A stretch of DNA of 64,000 nt from Volutella citrinella (GCA_034401135.1 JAWZSP010000006.1:992001-1056000); one strand, 5' to 3'; counted from the first letter of the stretch, positions 14,266-26,308 are shown. Numbers and translations: made by a program. Notes: generated by a model not told the origin, from the letters alone.

Positions 14266-14659
14266 GGCGTCTGGGGTTGAGTTTTACACCGGCAATGTTA
14301 GAGTAGCGGCCATATGACAGATATCTTTGCCTTCGTGTTGACAATAGTTTCAGTGTCAATATGTAGTTCTTTTGTCCATTCGGCTATTTAACGAGAGAGG
14401 TATTCTGCATGTGGTGGGAAATAATGGCATATTGTTTCCATAAGTAATATCATTTCATTCCCAGCTTTTGCAAATAGTGGCAATGCACATCCAACGGCAT
14501 CGTCCAATTCGGCATTCCAGTATGGGGTAAAGATACAAGCCCTTTCGTAAATGCAGTAAACGCCAGCTTTTTCCCGAACAAAACTCCATCAAAGTCTTCC
14601 TTTTTCTGGGCCTTCACGCTCTAAAGCGTAAGTACATCTCAAAGAGGCTCCCCGAAACT
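14266..14659. other. Intergenic between convergent genes
   Basis: Shared 3' flanks of the SDR and the 2OG oxygenase. AT-rich; presumably holds both poly(A) regions. No gene seen. Confidence 0.45.
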
Positions 14660-16212
14660 CTACTCCTTTTGGGGCGTAACATCATACTCGATATCAGATC
14701 GAATGATGTACTTCGCGCCTTTACGCACACCAGTCCCCTCGTGAAGTAGAGCGCCGTTATCCTCTCCATGGGGAAACACGGCAAGGGCTCCCATCACCGG
14801 CCGGACGGGGTATGCATTCAGTGTGCCCTCCTGCGCGGCCGGGAGGAAGAAGGTCGTCTCGCCACCCTCAAACTCGTCATTGAGGTAGAGTAGGAACGTG
14901 AACAGAGAGCTCTGTTTGTTCTCGGGTGGTGAGCTGTCGTACACGTACGTGTCGTCGGGCTTGATTCCAGACGGCGGCCAGGCCCCATCAATGTGGCATC
15001 TGTACTCGGCGCCCGGCACGTAGCGGTAGACTCGGAATCGCCTGTTGATGCCGCGAGCCTTGCGGCCGCCGACGCAAGCCGGAACGTACTTTGACACTCG
15101 CGCCCATAGCTTGTCGATGAATGCAGTGTCGGTGACCCAGTAGAAGTTGTGCGCCAGAATGCTGGCATCTCCGTCCTCTCGGGTAGGAGCATCGGGGATG
15201 AACTCGACACTCTCACCGGCGGCGATGATGGCCTTGCACTCGGATGGAGAGAGGACATTCTGGACCAGTCTGAGTCCAGGTACATGCGGGTGGGGAGTAC
15301 ATGTGATCTCGGGGCCCTTGGGTGCAAGAAGAACGGTGTCCGGGGCCGTCGTGTAGAGGATCGCCGGGTGGTGGTTCGGTGGCTTTCGCTGCGGGCCGGG
15401 AGTCGTCTCGATGACGCGGAGATTCTTTGCGATGGTTTGGGCTGTCGAGTCGCCAAAGATGGACCTATCCAGGACCGATGCATAGACGTTGTCCTTGGGG
15501 ATATCGGGTCGCAGGTCCCAAACAGGCTGGAAGGCAATTGGCGCGGCGGGGCCAGCGGGCGGTGCCATCAGGTTGGTATCGGTCGGCTGGCTGACGCGCA
15601 GGACACCGTCCAGGACAGCCAGCAGCTCCAGCTCCTTGTCGGATCGCGAAACGGTGACCTGCTCGGCGGCGTCGGTACGGGTCGACAGCCCACTGACGAC
15701 ATCGAGGTCGCGCACCCAGCGGCAGAGGGCTCCCAGCTTGGGCTTCTCGCGGCGGATCTTCATCTCGGCGAGCAGGATCCGGGCTTCGGTGTACTTTTCG
15801 TCGACGAGGGCGGCGGTGACTCGGGACGTGAGGTTGGTGTTTTCTGCGACCCAGCTCATCAGTACACATATCAATGATGACGCTGCGCACTCCTAGAGGC
15901 GGCAATCAGATGGCGCGAGCAATTACCGGCAGAGTTGACCCCCGTGGTGCACGACTGGCGGAAGTCGTAGACGGCCACGCGGAGGTCCTTGCAGAGCTTG
16001 GACTTGGTCAGGCTCGGGTACTCTGACAGCAGCTTCAGCGTGTCAATGGTGATTTCGAGTTCCTCGTCCGAGACGACGGTTCGCAGGCTCTTGGGCTCAA
16101 AGGCGGCGCCATCGGGCGGCGGCGTGACGATCGTGGACGCAGTCTTGGCCACCTTGGAGGGCGCTTCGGCCTGCGCATTGCGCTTCCGCTTGGCTGCCTT
16201 TGACTTGCCCAT
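14660..16212 (-). CDS. 2-oxoglutarate/Fe(II) prolyl 4-hydroxylase-like protein
   Basis: Exons 15927-16212 and 14660-15843 with an 83-nt intron (GTAATT...CGCAG); 489 aa. The C-terminal catalytic domain has the iron triad CHIDG (His379, Asp381) and the distal His463 in LLHEGTG, followed by the basic patch KGAKYIIRSD for 2-oxoglutarate (Lys473/Arg477), as in P4Hc-type dioxygenases. The N terminus MGKSKAAKRKRN is strongly basic and could direct nuclear or nucleolar entry. A helical region KLGALCRWVRDLD precedes the catalytic part and is typical of this ascomycete family. There is no signal peptide, so ER collagen-type function is unlikely. The joining of the two exons is supported by the continuity TTGVNSA/ENTNLTSR. 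Confidence 0.82.
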
Positions 16213-16796
16213 GGTGCTGATGCGGAGGGGCTGTCGCAAACGTCGGCAATTGGGAATGTCGAGGGTGGAAGATTTGAAGGGACTTGTTGCATGGTGCCAC
16301 CAACCCTACCCTCCGCACCAAGGCGGGGTGGATTCCGAGCCAAAATTTAGTGCCCGCCAGATCCACTTTGTGGCGCCGTGCGGAACTGGCCGAGTGTCAA
16401 GCCACAGTCAAGCCACATCAAGGTCTAGGGTATTTCTACCCAAATGACGATGGGTTTGACTTACAAAGGTGTGTTCAAGGCATCCTCGCTAGTAGTTGAG
16501 TCATTGTTAGATATTGACCTCTTTTTTTTTATGTCCGTGCGTTAAGTGCCTTCAGGTCAATGAGTTTGCTGGATTTAAAGATCTGTCGGAACCGTGAACC
16601 CCTTCGTGCTCCTCGTAGTCTCGGATTTACTCTCTCGTTACTCTATCGGCTACGATGGACGACTGTGAGACTGAAAAAAGTGGAAACGGCAATCTGAATA
16701 ATATTTGAAATCTGCACCTAGGCCCTTTAATGAAAGTCAAATGTCTTCCCATTATCCAAATCATCATCACGGCATCAGGCCTCAACTTTCAAGGCA
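16213..16796. other. Intergenic between 2OG oxygenase and GMC fusion gene
   Basis: Promoter of the 2OG gene and 3' flank of the fusion gene. No coding frame recognised. Confidence 0.45.
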
Positions 16797-19700
16797 TCAT
16801 CCCAGCATAATCTTGTCAACATGCCTCCTGACCCTCGGATAGACATCCTTATACGCCGTCGCGCCCATCCACGCATCGAGATGTCCCTTACCGGCGAAGA
16901 GCTCCCGCTCGTACCAACTCCTGCCGTGCGCGTTGCACAACGTTGTGTACGAAGTATCCGTGTTCTCGGCAGTGTACACCATATTGCCGGTTCCCGACAG
17001 GAAGAGGATCGGCACTCCCTTGAGCCGCTCGATATTCTCCGGCGTCACGAGATTGGCACCTGTCGACCCGTTGGCCGTCACCTGCTCGAGGCGTCCGGAC
17101 CGCATCAGCCATCCCAAGGACTTCATCGAGGTGCCTCCTAGGAACCGGTCGAGGTGGCGATGGGTGGCCTCGTTCAGATTTTTATGCGTCCAGAGCCTGG
17201 ATCTGTTAGCCTAGTCTGAAAAGTCTTTGTGTGAATTGACTTACCGTCCGAAGACAAGCTGGCTGCGGTGGCACACGACGGAGCGACAACTCTCCCTCGC
17301 AGGCCCAGACGGGTAGAGCCGGAGCGCCTGGTTCAGGGCACGCTGCAAGTACGTGTCGTTGCGGCTGCTCGTGCAGTCCCAGAAGTCGTCAATCAGCTGG
17401 CTGTAGATCTGGTCTACCGGCAGTAGTGAGAAGAGGTGGTTGACCTTGCCAAACTTGGGGTTCATGAAGACCATCGACGCCGTGATGCCGCTGATCCAGT
17501 TAGCTGGGATGGTGCCATCCAGCAGCCCACAGGAGAGAGCCACGGAGCCTGCGCAGTGAGCAATGACGTAAATCTTCTGCTGCTCGTTTCTGACACTTCC
17601 AACCTTGCGGATGTATGCCAGCGCGGCGTGGATGTCACGACGTGCGTCATACGGCGTGTACCCAAGACGCGCGATGGGGGTTCTGCCAACCCGATGGGTA
17701 AGACAGTATGCTTGGTAGCCCGCCTCGGTGAAGTACGAGATTGCATTCTTCTCAATGGTTGGCAACGCGAACATGGTGTGGTCCACTGCCGCTCCGGGGA
17801 TGAACAGAATCACAGGGGCTGGAGAGGCAGCAGCTTTCTGCTTTGGCTCCCACATCAGCATGGTGGTCTCCACTCCATCTGTAGCCACGAGAGGGATGGC
17901 CCTGGTCGCAGGCGTCACGTTGAAGCTGGCGTTTCGCTCGTCGGTCGGCCACTGCAGGCGGCCTAGGGTCGAAAAGAATGGAATGGACACCTGCTTGGTG
18001 AAGTAAGTCAAGAAGCTGGCAGCGCTGCCAAGTCGTGACCAGACCGTTGGTCCGACAGTCTCAAAGGTCATGAGCTCTTGCACGAAGTCGGCGGGCTGGA
18101 TGTGCAGAGTACCACGACCTGCAATGTTGCCTTCCAGGTCCGAAACCGTGACGAAGAGCGTCGTCGTCTGGCGCCAGACCTCGACGGGGTTGAGGTATGC
18201 TCCCGTGTTGACGACCTTGTAGCCGTACAAGTGCAGCTTCTTGCCGCTGGGAGCTACCATGTCAAAGTTGTACACGAGGTTGGCGGTCTCCGGCTCCTTG
18301 GGATCCTGGCTGAAGAGCTGGAAGGTTCCGCGACGAACCATGAAGGTTCCTCCAAGGGCCTCGCTGCAGAATGTGCCTGTGAGGTTGGCCGGGTGCAAGG
18401 GATTGTTGAGCACTACATTGTTAGCAAAAGAAATCATTCGAAGGCTAGGGAACATACACTCTGCCGCATCATAAGACCTCACGGTGAGGAAGAACCGAGC
18501 CGCCTGGCATTGGCTCCGAGCAATGTTTGCTGCGACGTTGAAGTCGATGTCTTCGCTACCCGGGTGGATGTATCCCGACATGACCTCGGAAAAGCCGATT
18601 CCTGGGATATCATTACACCTTGACCGAGAGATGGCGGTTGCCAACTTCTCCATCTTTTCGTCTCGCGGGATTGCGTGCGCCGGGCGACCAAACAAGTTGA
18701 GGGAGCCTGCTATTGTTAGTCGATAGGCCAAGGTTGGTAATTCAAAACGGCCATACCATTCTTTGTCTCATAGTCGATATCAATCCCCCGTTTCTTGGCG
18801 AGGAGCTCAACTGATCTTTCGGCAAAGGCAGTGATGGTGGCGAACGGATTCACGCCTACGGCCGCAGGCAGAGCGGAGCTGTCGCAGACGACAAGCCCGG
18901 AATGGGTTTCCGTGCCGTTGCCCACAAATATCTCGCCCATGTGGTTCGAGACGCCAAACTTGCCTGTGCCGTCTTTGCTGATTCGAGCGCCGCCGCTATT
19001 ATCTCAAGTTGGCTGTCTGAGCGAGAAGAGCATTTTGGATGGCACTTACATTGGATGAACAGTGATCTCCTGCTGGCCGAGCAGAGTCCACGCCGGGTTG
19101 GCGATGAAGTCTCCCCCAACGGCTGCCGTCATCTGTTCAAGGAAGGCATGGATGCGGTTGACGGAGGCAGATCGCCCGACACCAGAGTATGTGAGCACTG
19201 GCTTGCCTTGCTTGAGGACGAGGCTGCCTTGGCTACCTGATTTCATGTCAGCAACAGAGCCCGAAAAAGCCAGGTTGATAATTGGAAGGTTCATTACTGT
19301 CGTGGGACATGATCAAGTAAGCCGGTGTCCTTGCAACGCTGCCCCTGGCAAAGTAAGGCCCAAGATACTTGCTTCCCAGTCGCGCCGCATACTTGGTTGC
19401 CTGCTCAATGGGCCCATAGGCCGGCTTGTTCTGGTCGGGCAGCAACTCCATCATGGGGAACATGAAAGATGCCAATGCGAGGGGAATGGCACAATCCTCG
19501 ACCACGAACCCCTCCAGAGGATTGGTCGTGTCACGCATGTCCAGTACTGAAGTGATGCAAGGCCCAACCGGCCGACCTGCTTCAGGCTGTTTCTGGGCGA
19601 TGGTGTTGGCATCATAGTCCGTGTTGTACCTGAAAAAAAGGGGTCAGCAGGCGACTCGCGGACACGCGAAACTACTCACCCAAAGCCCAGCATGTCACCG

Positions 19701-20980
19701 TTGCCACTCATCTCGGTGCCGAGCTCGTCGCTAATGTCGAGCCCAAGCTCCTTGCTCCGCAGCAGAATCTCCGTCGTTCCCAGGCTTCCGGCGCCGAGGA
19801 AGACCAGGTCCTTGGCATGAACCCACATCAGGTCGTCGTAGAGGCTCTTGTAGGCCCCGCGCTTGTTGGAGTGCCAGGCGAACCAGACAATGTAGCCCTG
19901 GCGGCCAGGTGCCTTGGTCACGTAGCGGACCTCGCACTCGCAAAACATCTCGGCTCCCCAGTTCCAGGCGTCGCTCAGATAGTTGACCAGGGTCGTCGAC
20001 TTGCTGCCGTCGTTGATTCCAGTGGCATCCATTCCGGTGAGCGTGCTTTGTCTCATGAAGACGCCGGTGCTGTTTGGTCCATCCTGGAAGCGAGTTGTTT
20101 GCTTGACTCGGTAGAAGTTGCCCCCCTTGCCCATAAGATCAGCCTGCTTCTGGAGCAGTTTTGCCTTGAGAAGGTCTGGAAAGGTGGTGGGGTATTCGGT
20201 TGGCTCAAGGACTGTGCTTGCCCGATCATAGTCTGCCCAGGAGTGATGCTGGTCAGAGAAATCGTCACAAATCTAACTGGATACGGGGTATATGAAGCAC
20301 TTACATGGCTGCCAAGTCTGTCTCCCCTTGAGTTCCGGAGGCCAGATTTCCATATCCAAGACTGCTGGAGTAGCCTCCAAGAAAACATTGGCGTTGACGA
20401 GACTGGTACCGCCCAGGCCATTGCCCATGTAGACATTTTGCCCTTCTCCCACGGCGAAATGGTACAGAGCAGTGGGATCTCCTCCTTCAACCAGGTTGCC
20501 TGGAATGCTTCGCCTGTCCCCTGGGGCCAGCTCGCCGGTGACTCGTAGCTCTTTGATCGCATCCACAGGATTCTCGGGAAATTCGCCGGGCCACCGTTCC
20601 TTTCCACGTTCCAGGACGCACACCTTTTGGCCGCCTCGCGCCATTCGACTGGCGGCCACGCCTCCTCCATATCCGGTACCAATGACGACGACATCGTACG
20701 AGTCTCGCATGAGCTCTACGCCAAGTGATATTCTGGGCTGTGTGCCTTCTCGCACATAGGGCCCTTCCGCGCTGGCGTGGGTGGTGCCATTGGTAACTGG
20801 GATACCATTTGTGCCGTTTTGCGTCCTGTAGCCGTTTGTATTCTGCTTCCCATCCATGACAGGCCCATCGGTCATAGGTGAACCGTTCGTCTGACCGGGC
20901 GTTCTAGCTGAGCTACTGGCCATGGTGGCGGCAGGTCTGACGAGTTCGAGGGAGTCGAATGGAGCGTAAGGCTTGAACAT
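16797..20980 (-). CDS. GMC oxidoreductase / alpha-beta hydrolase fusion protein
   Basis: Eight exons: 20305-20980, 19680-20232, 19298-19629, 19050-19236, 18757-18995, 18458-18709, 17245-18412, 16797-17202; 1,270 aa. Residues ~1-90 are a Gly/Asn/Thr-rich linker. The FAD site is VVVIGTGYGGG (98-107) with VCVLERGKE after it. The GMC C-terminal block is HPIGGARIS ... GVSNHMGEIFVGNG ... CDSSALPAAVGVNPF, as in cholesterol-oxidase-like GMC enzymes. After ~residue 700 comes an alpha/beta hydrolase: oxyanion strand VILFIPGAAVDHTMF, elbow VIAHCAGS with Cys1032 as the presumed nucleophile, and His in GKGHLDAW. Residues inferred for the hydrolase triad are not proven. Substrates may be sterol- or lipid-like, oxidised then cleaved by one polypeptide. 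Every splice junction keeps frame; intron 6 (45 nt) is in frame without stops, so retention would add 15 residues. Confidence 0.85.
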
Positions 20981-22220
20981 GGACTAGTGAAGGGGGACGG
21001 CTGAGATAGACACCTATCAAGTAGTAAAAAGCAGCCTCATCAGCTAAATATTATCCTCCCCTCATGGAGGGGGGTGAGCTCGAGTCTGGAATCACATGCT
21101 AAGAGTGAATAGGAGATGGGAGCTGCTTGATCCATTGGCTTTCATTCCAGCGATCGAGAGGACCAAACGCTTGTAAGCCGCCACAATATGCTGTGCGAGC
21201 GGGAGCTGAAGGGTTAGTGGGTTGAAGCCGCTTACGCTAGTGTAAGCTTACGGACCACCAGTGACGCCATCTCCGCAGCTCGACGCAAATTACGACGTCG
21301 GATGGTGACAGCTGGAACGTAAGAGAACTACCAGCAGCAACTGAAGGGCAAGATGTCAATCAAATGTGCTGGAGAAGCATTACTATCCGGAGTACTACCC
21401 GGCGTGCAGTTGTCTCCAGTTTGAGAAGTTGATGCATCATAGTCATGCAATGATGCGCGATACGCGACCGCCGGCAGTTCTAGGCTTCCGTCCACGGCGT
21501 GGGGGAGCCAATTAATGTTGCATTTTCGCTATCGCTCCGTCAGCTGTGGTCAGCCACATAGCCAATTACCTTGCCGCGATTTCTTGGTGGCTTGCGAATA
21601 ATCTTTCATTTTACATGTGAGGCTTGGCATCCAGCGCAAACTCTCTCGTTCCAGACCCCCAGCTGGCATGTGATTCTGTGGCTATGGCTGCTTTATGTGG
21701 TAATTGCCATGCTTACTGTAGCAGTGCATCTCCTCTTTGCCCCCCTCTGCACTTTTGGAGTTGGCTGAACTGAGATATCGGGCCGTCAGTGTGGCAGACG
21801 TCAGTCTCTCTGGGCGATCGGTGCCTGTCTGCTAGGTCCTAAACGGTGTAGCCTAGAGGTAATCCGTATAATTTTTTTTTAGAGCGGATAATCCCGAGAG
21901 GGAATGAAATAATTCTTTCGTTGGACATCATTATGCTGCAAGTGGCCGTGGACTCGTGGATATAGTGCAAGCGAATGCTACTCAACGGGTAGGCTGCACA
22001 GGGGATTGGCTACGGCAATTGCAACAGTACTGCATTCTCGCCGACCACCATTATGCAGCTAACTCGGCCAACCCGAAAGTAATCTTTATTGGCTTGAATG
22101 CTAGCCAATAGGCAGAAACGAGAATCACGACGCATGGCATGCCATGTACTGATTGGATGTGCAGCATCTATGTTATGTGGTTTTATCTGGGTACCGCTTC
22201 ACTACAGTTGCACACACAAC
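20981..22220. other. 1.2 kb promoter region of GMC fusion gene
   Basis: No gene seen. It carries a perfect inverted repeat at 21230-21247 (listed separately) and scattered CGGAGTA-type words. Confidence 0.45.
21230..21247. promoter_or_regulatory. Inverted repeat, possible operator
   Basis: GCTTAC and GTAAGC arms are separated by six bases, about 250 bp upstream of the GMC fusion start codon. It could be a dimeric regulator site; no binding protein is implied by the sequence alone. Confidence 0.25.
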
Positions 22221-23282
22221 TCAGGAGCTTATGAGCTTGGTGACAGATTTGCCCTTGTTGGCTCCCTTGTAAACATCAATCCAAACCCCTGGGACCTCCT
22301 CAATCGTGGCAGGGACAATGTCCTCGATGTCGACCTTGATTTTGCCTTCCAGCGCCGCCGCGATCAGGACCTGCATGGCAGCAGGGACCTTGTCCATGTA
22401 GTCAAACATGAAGAAGCCCTTGATGGTGATCCTCTGTGACACAATCTCGAACCAGTTCTTCAGGGCCATGGGCTCCTCCGAGTTGTAGATGCTGACGGCT
22501 CCGCAGACGGCAATGGTGCTGTGCTTGGCCATGCGGCTGAGCACCGCATCCAGCACGGGGCCACCGACATTGTCAAAGTACACGTCAATCTCATCCGGCG
22601 TAGCAGCCTTGAGGTCTTGGATGAAGGTTGGGCTCTTGTAGTCGACGCAAGCATGGGCTCCGAGATGCTCCTCTACCCACTTGCACTTTTCGGGGCCTCC
22701 CGCAATGCCGACAACTCGCTTGGCTCCGAGGAGCTTGACGGCAGTTTGGATAACCATTGATCCAGTCGCACCAGCAGCGGCGGAAACGACCACGGTGTGG
22801 TTGGGCTTGGCCTCGGCGACATTGAGGAGGCCAATGTAGCCCGCCAGGCCGGAGCCTCCAAACGCACCGAGATAGTGAGTAATGGACAAGTCTCCGGGCA
22901 GAGGGGACACTGGTTGGACGGCATCGGCGTCCAGGACAACCATCTCGCTCCAGGAACCGAGGTGGAACTCCATGATCAAGTCCCTGGGCTTGAACTTGTC
23001 GGACTTGGACTCGATGACCTCACCTAGGATGCCTGAGCGCATGGGCGCACCGAGAGGCACCGGAGGGAGGTACATGCGGTCATCATCGACGGGACAGCTG
23101 ATAAACGTGCGGATGCCCGCATCGTTGGAAAAGTACTGGACTTTGACGAGGATCTGTCCGTCCAGAACTGGCGGCAGCTCCACCGTCTTCATTGTGAAGG
23201 TGGCGTCTGGCCCCGACGTGGTCGGCGTGCCGGTGGGCCTGGAACTCAGAATCCATTGCTTGGTAGTCTTCGGGCCCGACAT
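22221..23282 (-). CDS. NADP-dependent alkenal/one reductase (PTGR/MDR family)
   Basis: Single exon, 353 aa. Medium-chain dehydrogenase/reductase without catalytic zinc ligands. Family marks are the N-terminal ILSSRPTGTPT (the WxLxxRPxGxP motif of leukotriene-B4 12-hydroxydehydrogenase/prostaglandin reductase enzymes), the nucleotide-binding turn VVVSAAAGATGSMV, KLLGAKRVVGIAGGPEKC, and VDVYFDNVGG-like YFDNVGGPVLD. These enzymes reduce the carbon-carbon double bond of alpha,beta-unsaturated carbonyls with NADPH and often detoxify lipid-derived alkenals; the protein is expected in the cytosol. The family length (~345 aa) matches. The start MSGPKTTKQW fits homologues, which begin just before the RPxGxP strand. 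Confidence 0.88.
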   Translation of the reverse strand: MSGPKTTKQWILSSRPTGTPTTSGPDATFTMKTVELPPVLDGQILVKVQYFSNDAGIRTFISCPVDDDRMYLPPVPLGAPMRSGILGEVIESKSDKFKPRDLIMEFHLGSWSEMVVLDADAVQPVSPLPGDLSITHYLGAFGGSGLAGYIGLLNVAEAKPNHTVVVSAAAGATGSMVIQTAVKLLGAKRVVGIAGGPEKCKWVEEHLGAHACVDYKSPTFIQDLKAATPDEIDVYFDNVGGPVLDAVLSRMAKHSTIAVCGAVSIYNSEEPMALKNWFEIVSQRITIKGFFMFDYMDKVPAAMQVLIAAALEGKIKVDIEDIVPATIEEVPGVWIDVYKGANKGKSVTKLISS

Positions 23283-24173
23283 TGTTGCCGCTTTGTTTTT
23301 TTAGATTGTGCAAGAAGTTGAGAAAAGGAAGACGGAAACCAGATCGCTTTGTACACGTTCACCGAAACTCCTCACCTGCCCGTCGCCCCACAAGATGGAT
23401 CTCTTGACTCCTCTTCTGCGACTAGACACGAATACGGTAGGCAAGGACCGGGGAGGCGGGAGTTTCAGCGTCAGTGAACTATGGACACCTCGGCCTTGAG
23501 CTCTGATCCAGCAGTAGATCAGCGGAACCGCCAATGATATTGAGCCCTGAAACCAGGGGCGCGCGACTTTTGGTTACTGTGCTGCTGCATTGGGCTCTGA
23601 AACCCTGACGGAGTCACGAATGACAGAAACTCCAGAACTTGGCCCGATCGGTGGATTTTCTAAGTCGGGATGGCTCCGTGTTGGGTTGCATCAGGCGGAT
23701 GCGTTAGAGCTAAGCCTTATGGGCTAATATCGGGAATTGACCAAATGCCAGGGGCCACGACGGACACGTACCCTGGTGACAGTTGACAGAAGCAGTTCCA
23801 GTCTCTAGATCTACTGTCATAGAAGCGTGGGTGGGAGCAATTAGGTAGTGTGGCTAGCTACTAACTCCGAGTCGTAGAGCGCGTCACACAGGATTCTGTC
23901 TGCTTTTTCCATGGACGAGCAAAAGGCTTTGGAGAGTAGCCCCGCGCCGAATGCTCTCTGGGAGCCTAGCCAGACTGTAAGGTGACTTTGAGGCGGGCAA
24001 TAGAGTACGTTGCTATATTAAAAGGAGAGAGAATAAAACACAATGTCTAAAAAACGAAGTCTATGAGCAGAATGCGTACAATAGCATCCCGATGAAACCA
24101 CCACTAAAAAAGAATATGTCATCAAAGCGAAAAGCTGTTGAAACTTGCATTAATTCGTCGGAATTCCACACCC
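23283..24173. other. Intergenic, PTGR promoter
   Basis: No coding frame recognised on either strand. Confidence 0.45.
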
Positions 24174-24842
24174 TTACAGCTCATACATGAGGAAGAAACC
24201 GTTATCCTTCTCATCTTGCTCGTGGTAAACATTCTTGTAGTCCTTGAGCTGCTGGAACGACAGCTTGACCGCAATCTCGGACTTGCAGTCGACCGTACCG
24301 CCGCTAAGCGCGCTCTTGGTCTCCAAGATATCCCAATTGCTCATGTCAAAGGTGGCGATGACCTTGGGGTCGACGTCGCCCTTGACCGACGCATAGGAGA
24401 CAGGCTTGTCCTTGGCGGGCACCTTGTTGAGGGTCCGGATCTGGGCGAGGGCCGACTCTCCCGACTGGCAGCTGGTATTGACGACGAAGATGCGGTCGAG
24501 GTTTCCGACGTTTGTTGCGCCGACGCGGCACTTCTTGGCGCCGGCAGGGACGTCGCGGAAGATGGCGACCTGCTCGATGCGAGACTGGCCGCCGTAGGCG
24601 AGGAGCTGCATTCCGCTCTGGGCGGGCTTGGACTTTTCGGCATCACCGGGGTAGATGTTGTAGAGGGTGGCAGCAAGCTTGTGCTGCTTGGTCTCGCCTC
24701 CGGTCTGGGGCTGGCTGGTCGTGGCGGCGCATCCCCCCGAAGCCGTCGTGGTGACAAATACGGGGTCAGTGTACACGGGGCCGGCAGTGACGATGGAGGC
24801 GAGGGAGGCCAGGACGAAAAGAGCCTGAGAGATAGGGGCCAT
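24174..24842 (-). CDS. Secreted protein, But2 C-terminal-like
   Basis: Single exon, 222 aa from the ATG at 24842 (an upstream in-frame TTG is not a start). The first ~22 residues form a clear signal peptide (basic-free Met-Ala-Pro start, hydrophobic core ALFVLASLASIV, cleavage near TAG). The mature part has the pattern NIYPGD ... QVAIFRDVPAGAKKCRV ... ATFDMSNW ... that I associate with the fungal 'ubiquitin 3 binding protein But2' C-terminal domain, a beta-rich secreted module despite its name. Cysteines at CAA, KKC, TSC and DCK could pair in disulfides. The role is unknown; abundant extracellular or wall-associated proteins of this type are common in ascomycetes. Family assignment is moderate; secretion is confident. 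Confidence 0.7.
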   Translation of the reverse strand: MAPISQALFVLASLASIVTAGPVYTDPVFVTTTASGGCAATTSQPQTGGETKQHKLAATLYNIYPGDAEKSKPAQSGMQLLAYGGQSRIEQVAIFRDVPAGAKKCRVGATNVGNLDRIFVVNTSCQSGESALAQIRTLNKVPAKDKPVSYASVKGDVDPKVIATFDMSNWDILETKSALSGGTVDCKSEIAVKLSFQQLKDYKNVYHEQDEKDNGFFLMYEL

Positions 24843-24990
24843 TTTGATCAAGTGTTAGTTTTTTGGTTGTTAGTGTTTATTAGAGGCGAGGCTGGATGAT
24901 AGGGTTGATTATACAACGGAGGAATGATTGAAGGAGGCGATGCTGGAGTGAGTGATGATTCGATTTGACAACTCGGTGGCAAATGATCTC

Positions 24991-24997
24991 TTATATA
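24991..24997 (-). promoter_or_regulatory. TATA box of the But2-like gene
   Basis: TATATAAG reads on the minus strand about 150 bp upstream of the start codon, in line with a strongly expressed secreted-protein gene. Confidence 0.5.
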
Positions 24998-26308
24998 CTC
25001 CCAAGTTGCTATTTATTCCACAACCCCAGACTTGATTGATCCTGGCAACTGGACTGAGCCCCCGCGAGCAAAGCCATCCGACCAAGCTAAGCGACACCAG
25101 CTGGCCCATCTCGGACTCGGAAAGTGAGTAAATGCACTTCAATGCGGGGAGTTGTCTGTCATCTCGCAATGCCGCATTCTTTTTTGGCCATGATGAGCAC
25201 TAAGCGGGCTTCTGGAGGATGCGAACCCCAGTTGGGGGCCACAAACAAACCCATCGGGCCTATCACCAGTGCCTTGAAGCCCGAATAGTGGCGGAGCAGC
25301 GCTTGACGGCAATGTCAGCATACGCAGGCAAACGACAGCCTAATTGCCCAGGGCATGGGGGCCTGGGCCAGACAGCTTGGCAGATCGAAATAGCATGGAT
25401 GGGTTTAACTGTCAAGGTCCGGCAAGCGCTTACACTGCCACGTTCGCATTCCACAGCCGCGCGCTACGGTCAAACCAGCGCACTAAGTATATCCGAGGTG
25501 CAGGCAGCTGATGTGATCGCCGTTATAATCTGTTTCCTCGATGCAGCATCACTCTTAAGGCTCTATCATCTAAGATGAGAGTCCTAGTGCATGTTTTACA
25601 TACTCCCCAACAGCCCGTTGCGTTAAATTGAAGGACTCCCGTCATGCCCCATTCTACCCGGATATTTCCTGCGCATGGCCCCCAGAAGCTTTCCCCAGGT
25701 TGCGAAAAGTTGAGAAACAGTTTTGTAATCGCCGTTCAGTTAAAATGACGTGGCAAGCCCGCAGTCGTTGTCAAGCCAGTGCATCGCTTTGGCCAATAAA
25801 GCTGTAGACCAATTACGCGCGCGTGAATATCGTGCAAGGGCTTATGCTGAGCCATAGATGCTTGATTCGGCATTTTAATCCAGATAAAAAATGAATGTGA
25901 GGCGCAGATCGGCTCTAGAACTAGGATTCAGAACATCAGCCTTAATCTTCAGGCCCGAGGGTGACTCTCCCACTGCCTTGAATTGACACTTCATAATCCA
26001 TTTAACGTGTTGGTGCTCAAGGTCCCTCCCAGGTCTACTATCTCCGTACTTACCAATAACAGGCCGCCGTCCACGATGACGCCTCTTTGTCGTTCAATAT
26101 AACGTAGGCTGGTTCGTTGAGTATTGCAGCGAGCGGGAAAAGGCCGAGGGAATGGTGCTCAAAGTCACACCCGAATCCATAGAAGTTGCAAGTCAGCTCA
26201 CAGACCGGCACTCGCAGTACAGGGGCCATCCATAGGTGGATTATGTGCTCTGGCGAGCTGCCGGGCTTCGGTAGTAAGGTTACAGAATAGCCAGGGTGTG
26301 GAATTTAA
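24998..26308. other. Intergenic region, no gene seen
   Basis: Only short frames without recognisable content occur here. Confidence 0.4.

Noticed and set aside
24138..24899. 253-codon plus-strand frame
   Set aside because: Covers the But2-like gene in antisense; rich in Gly/Val/Asp repeats typical of shadows, whereas the minus strand has a signal peptide and a TATA box.
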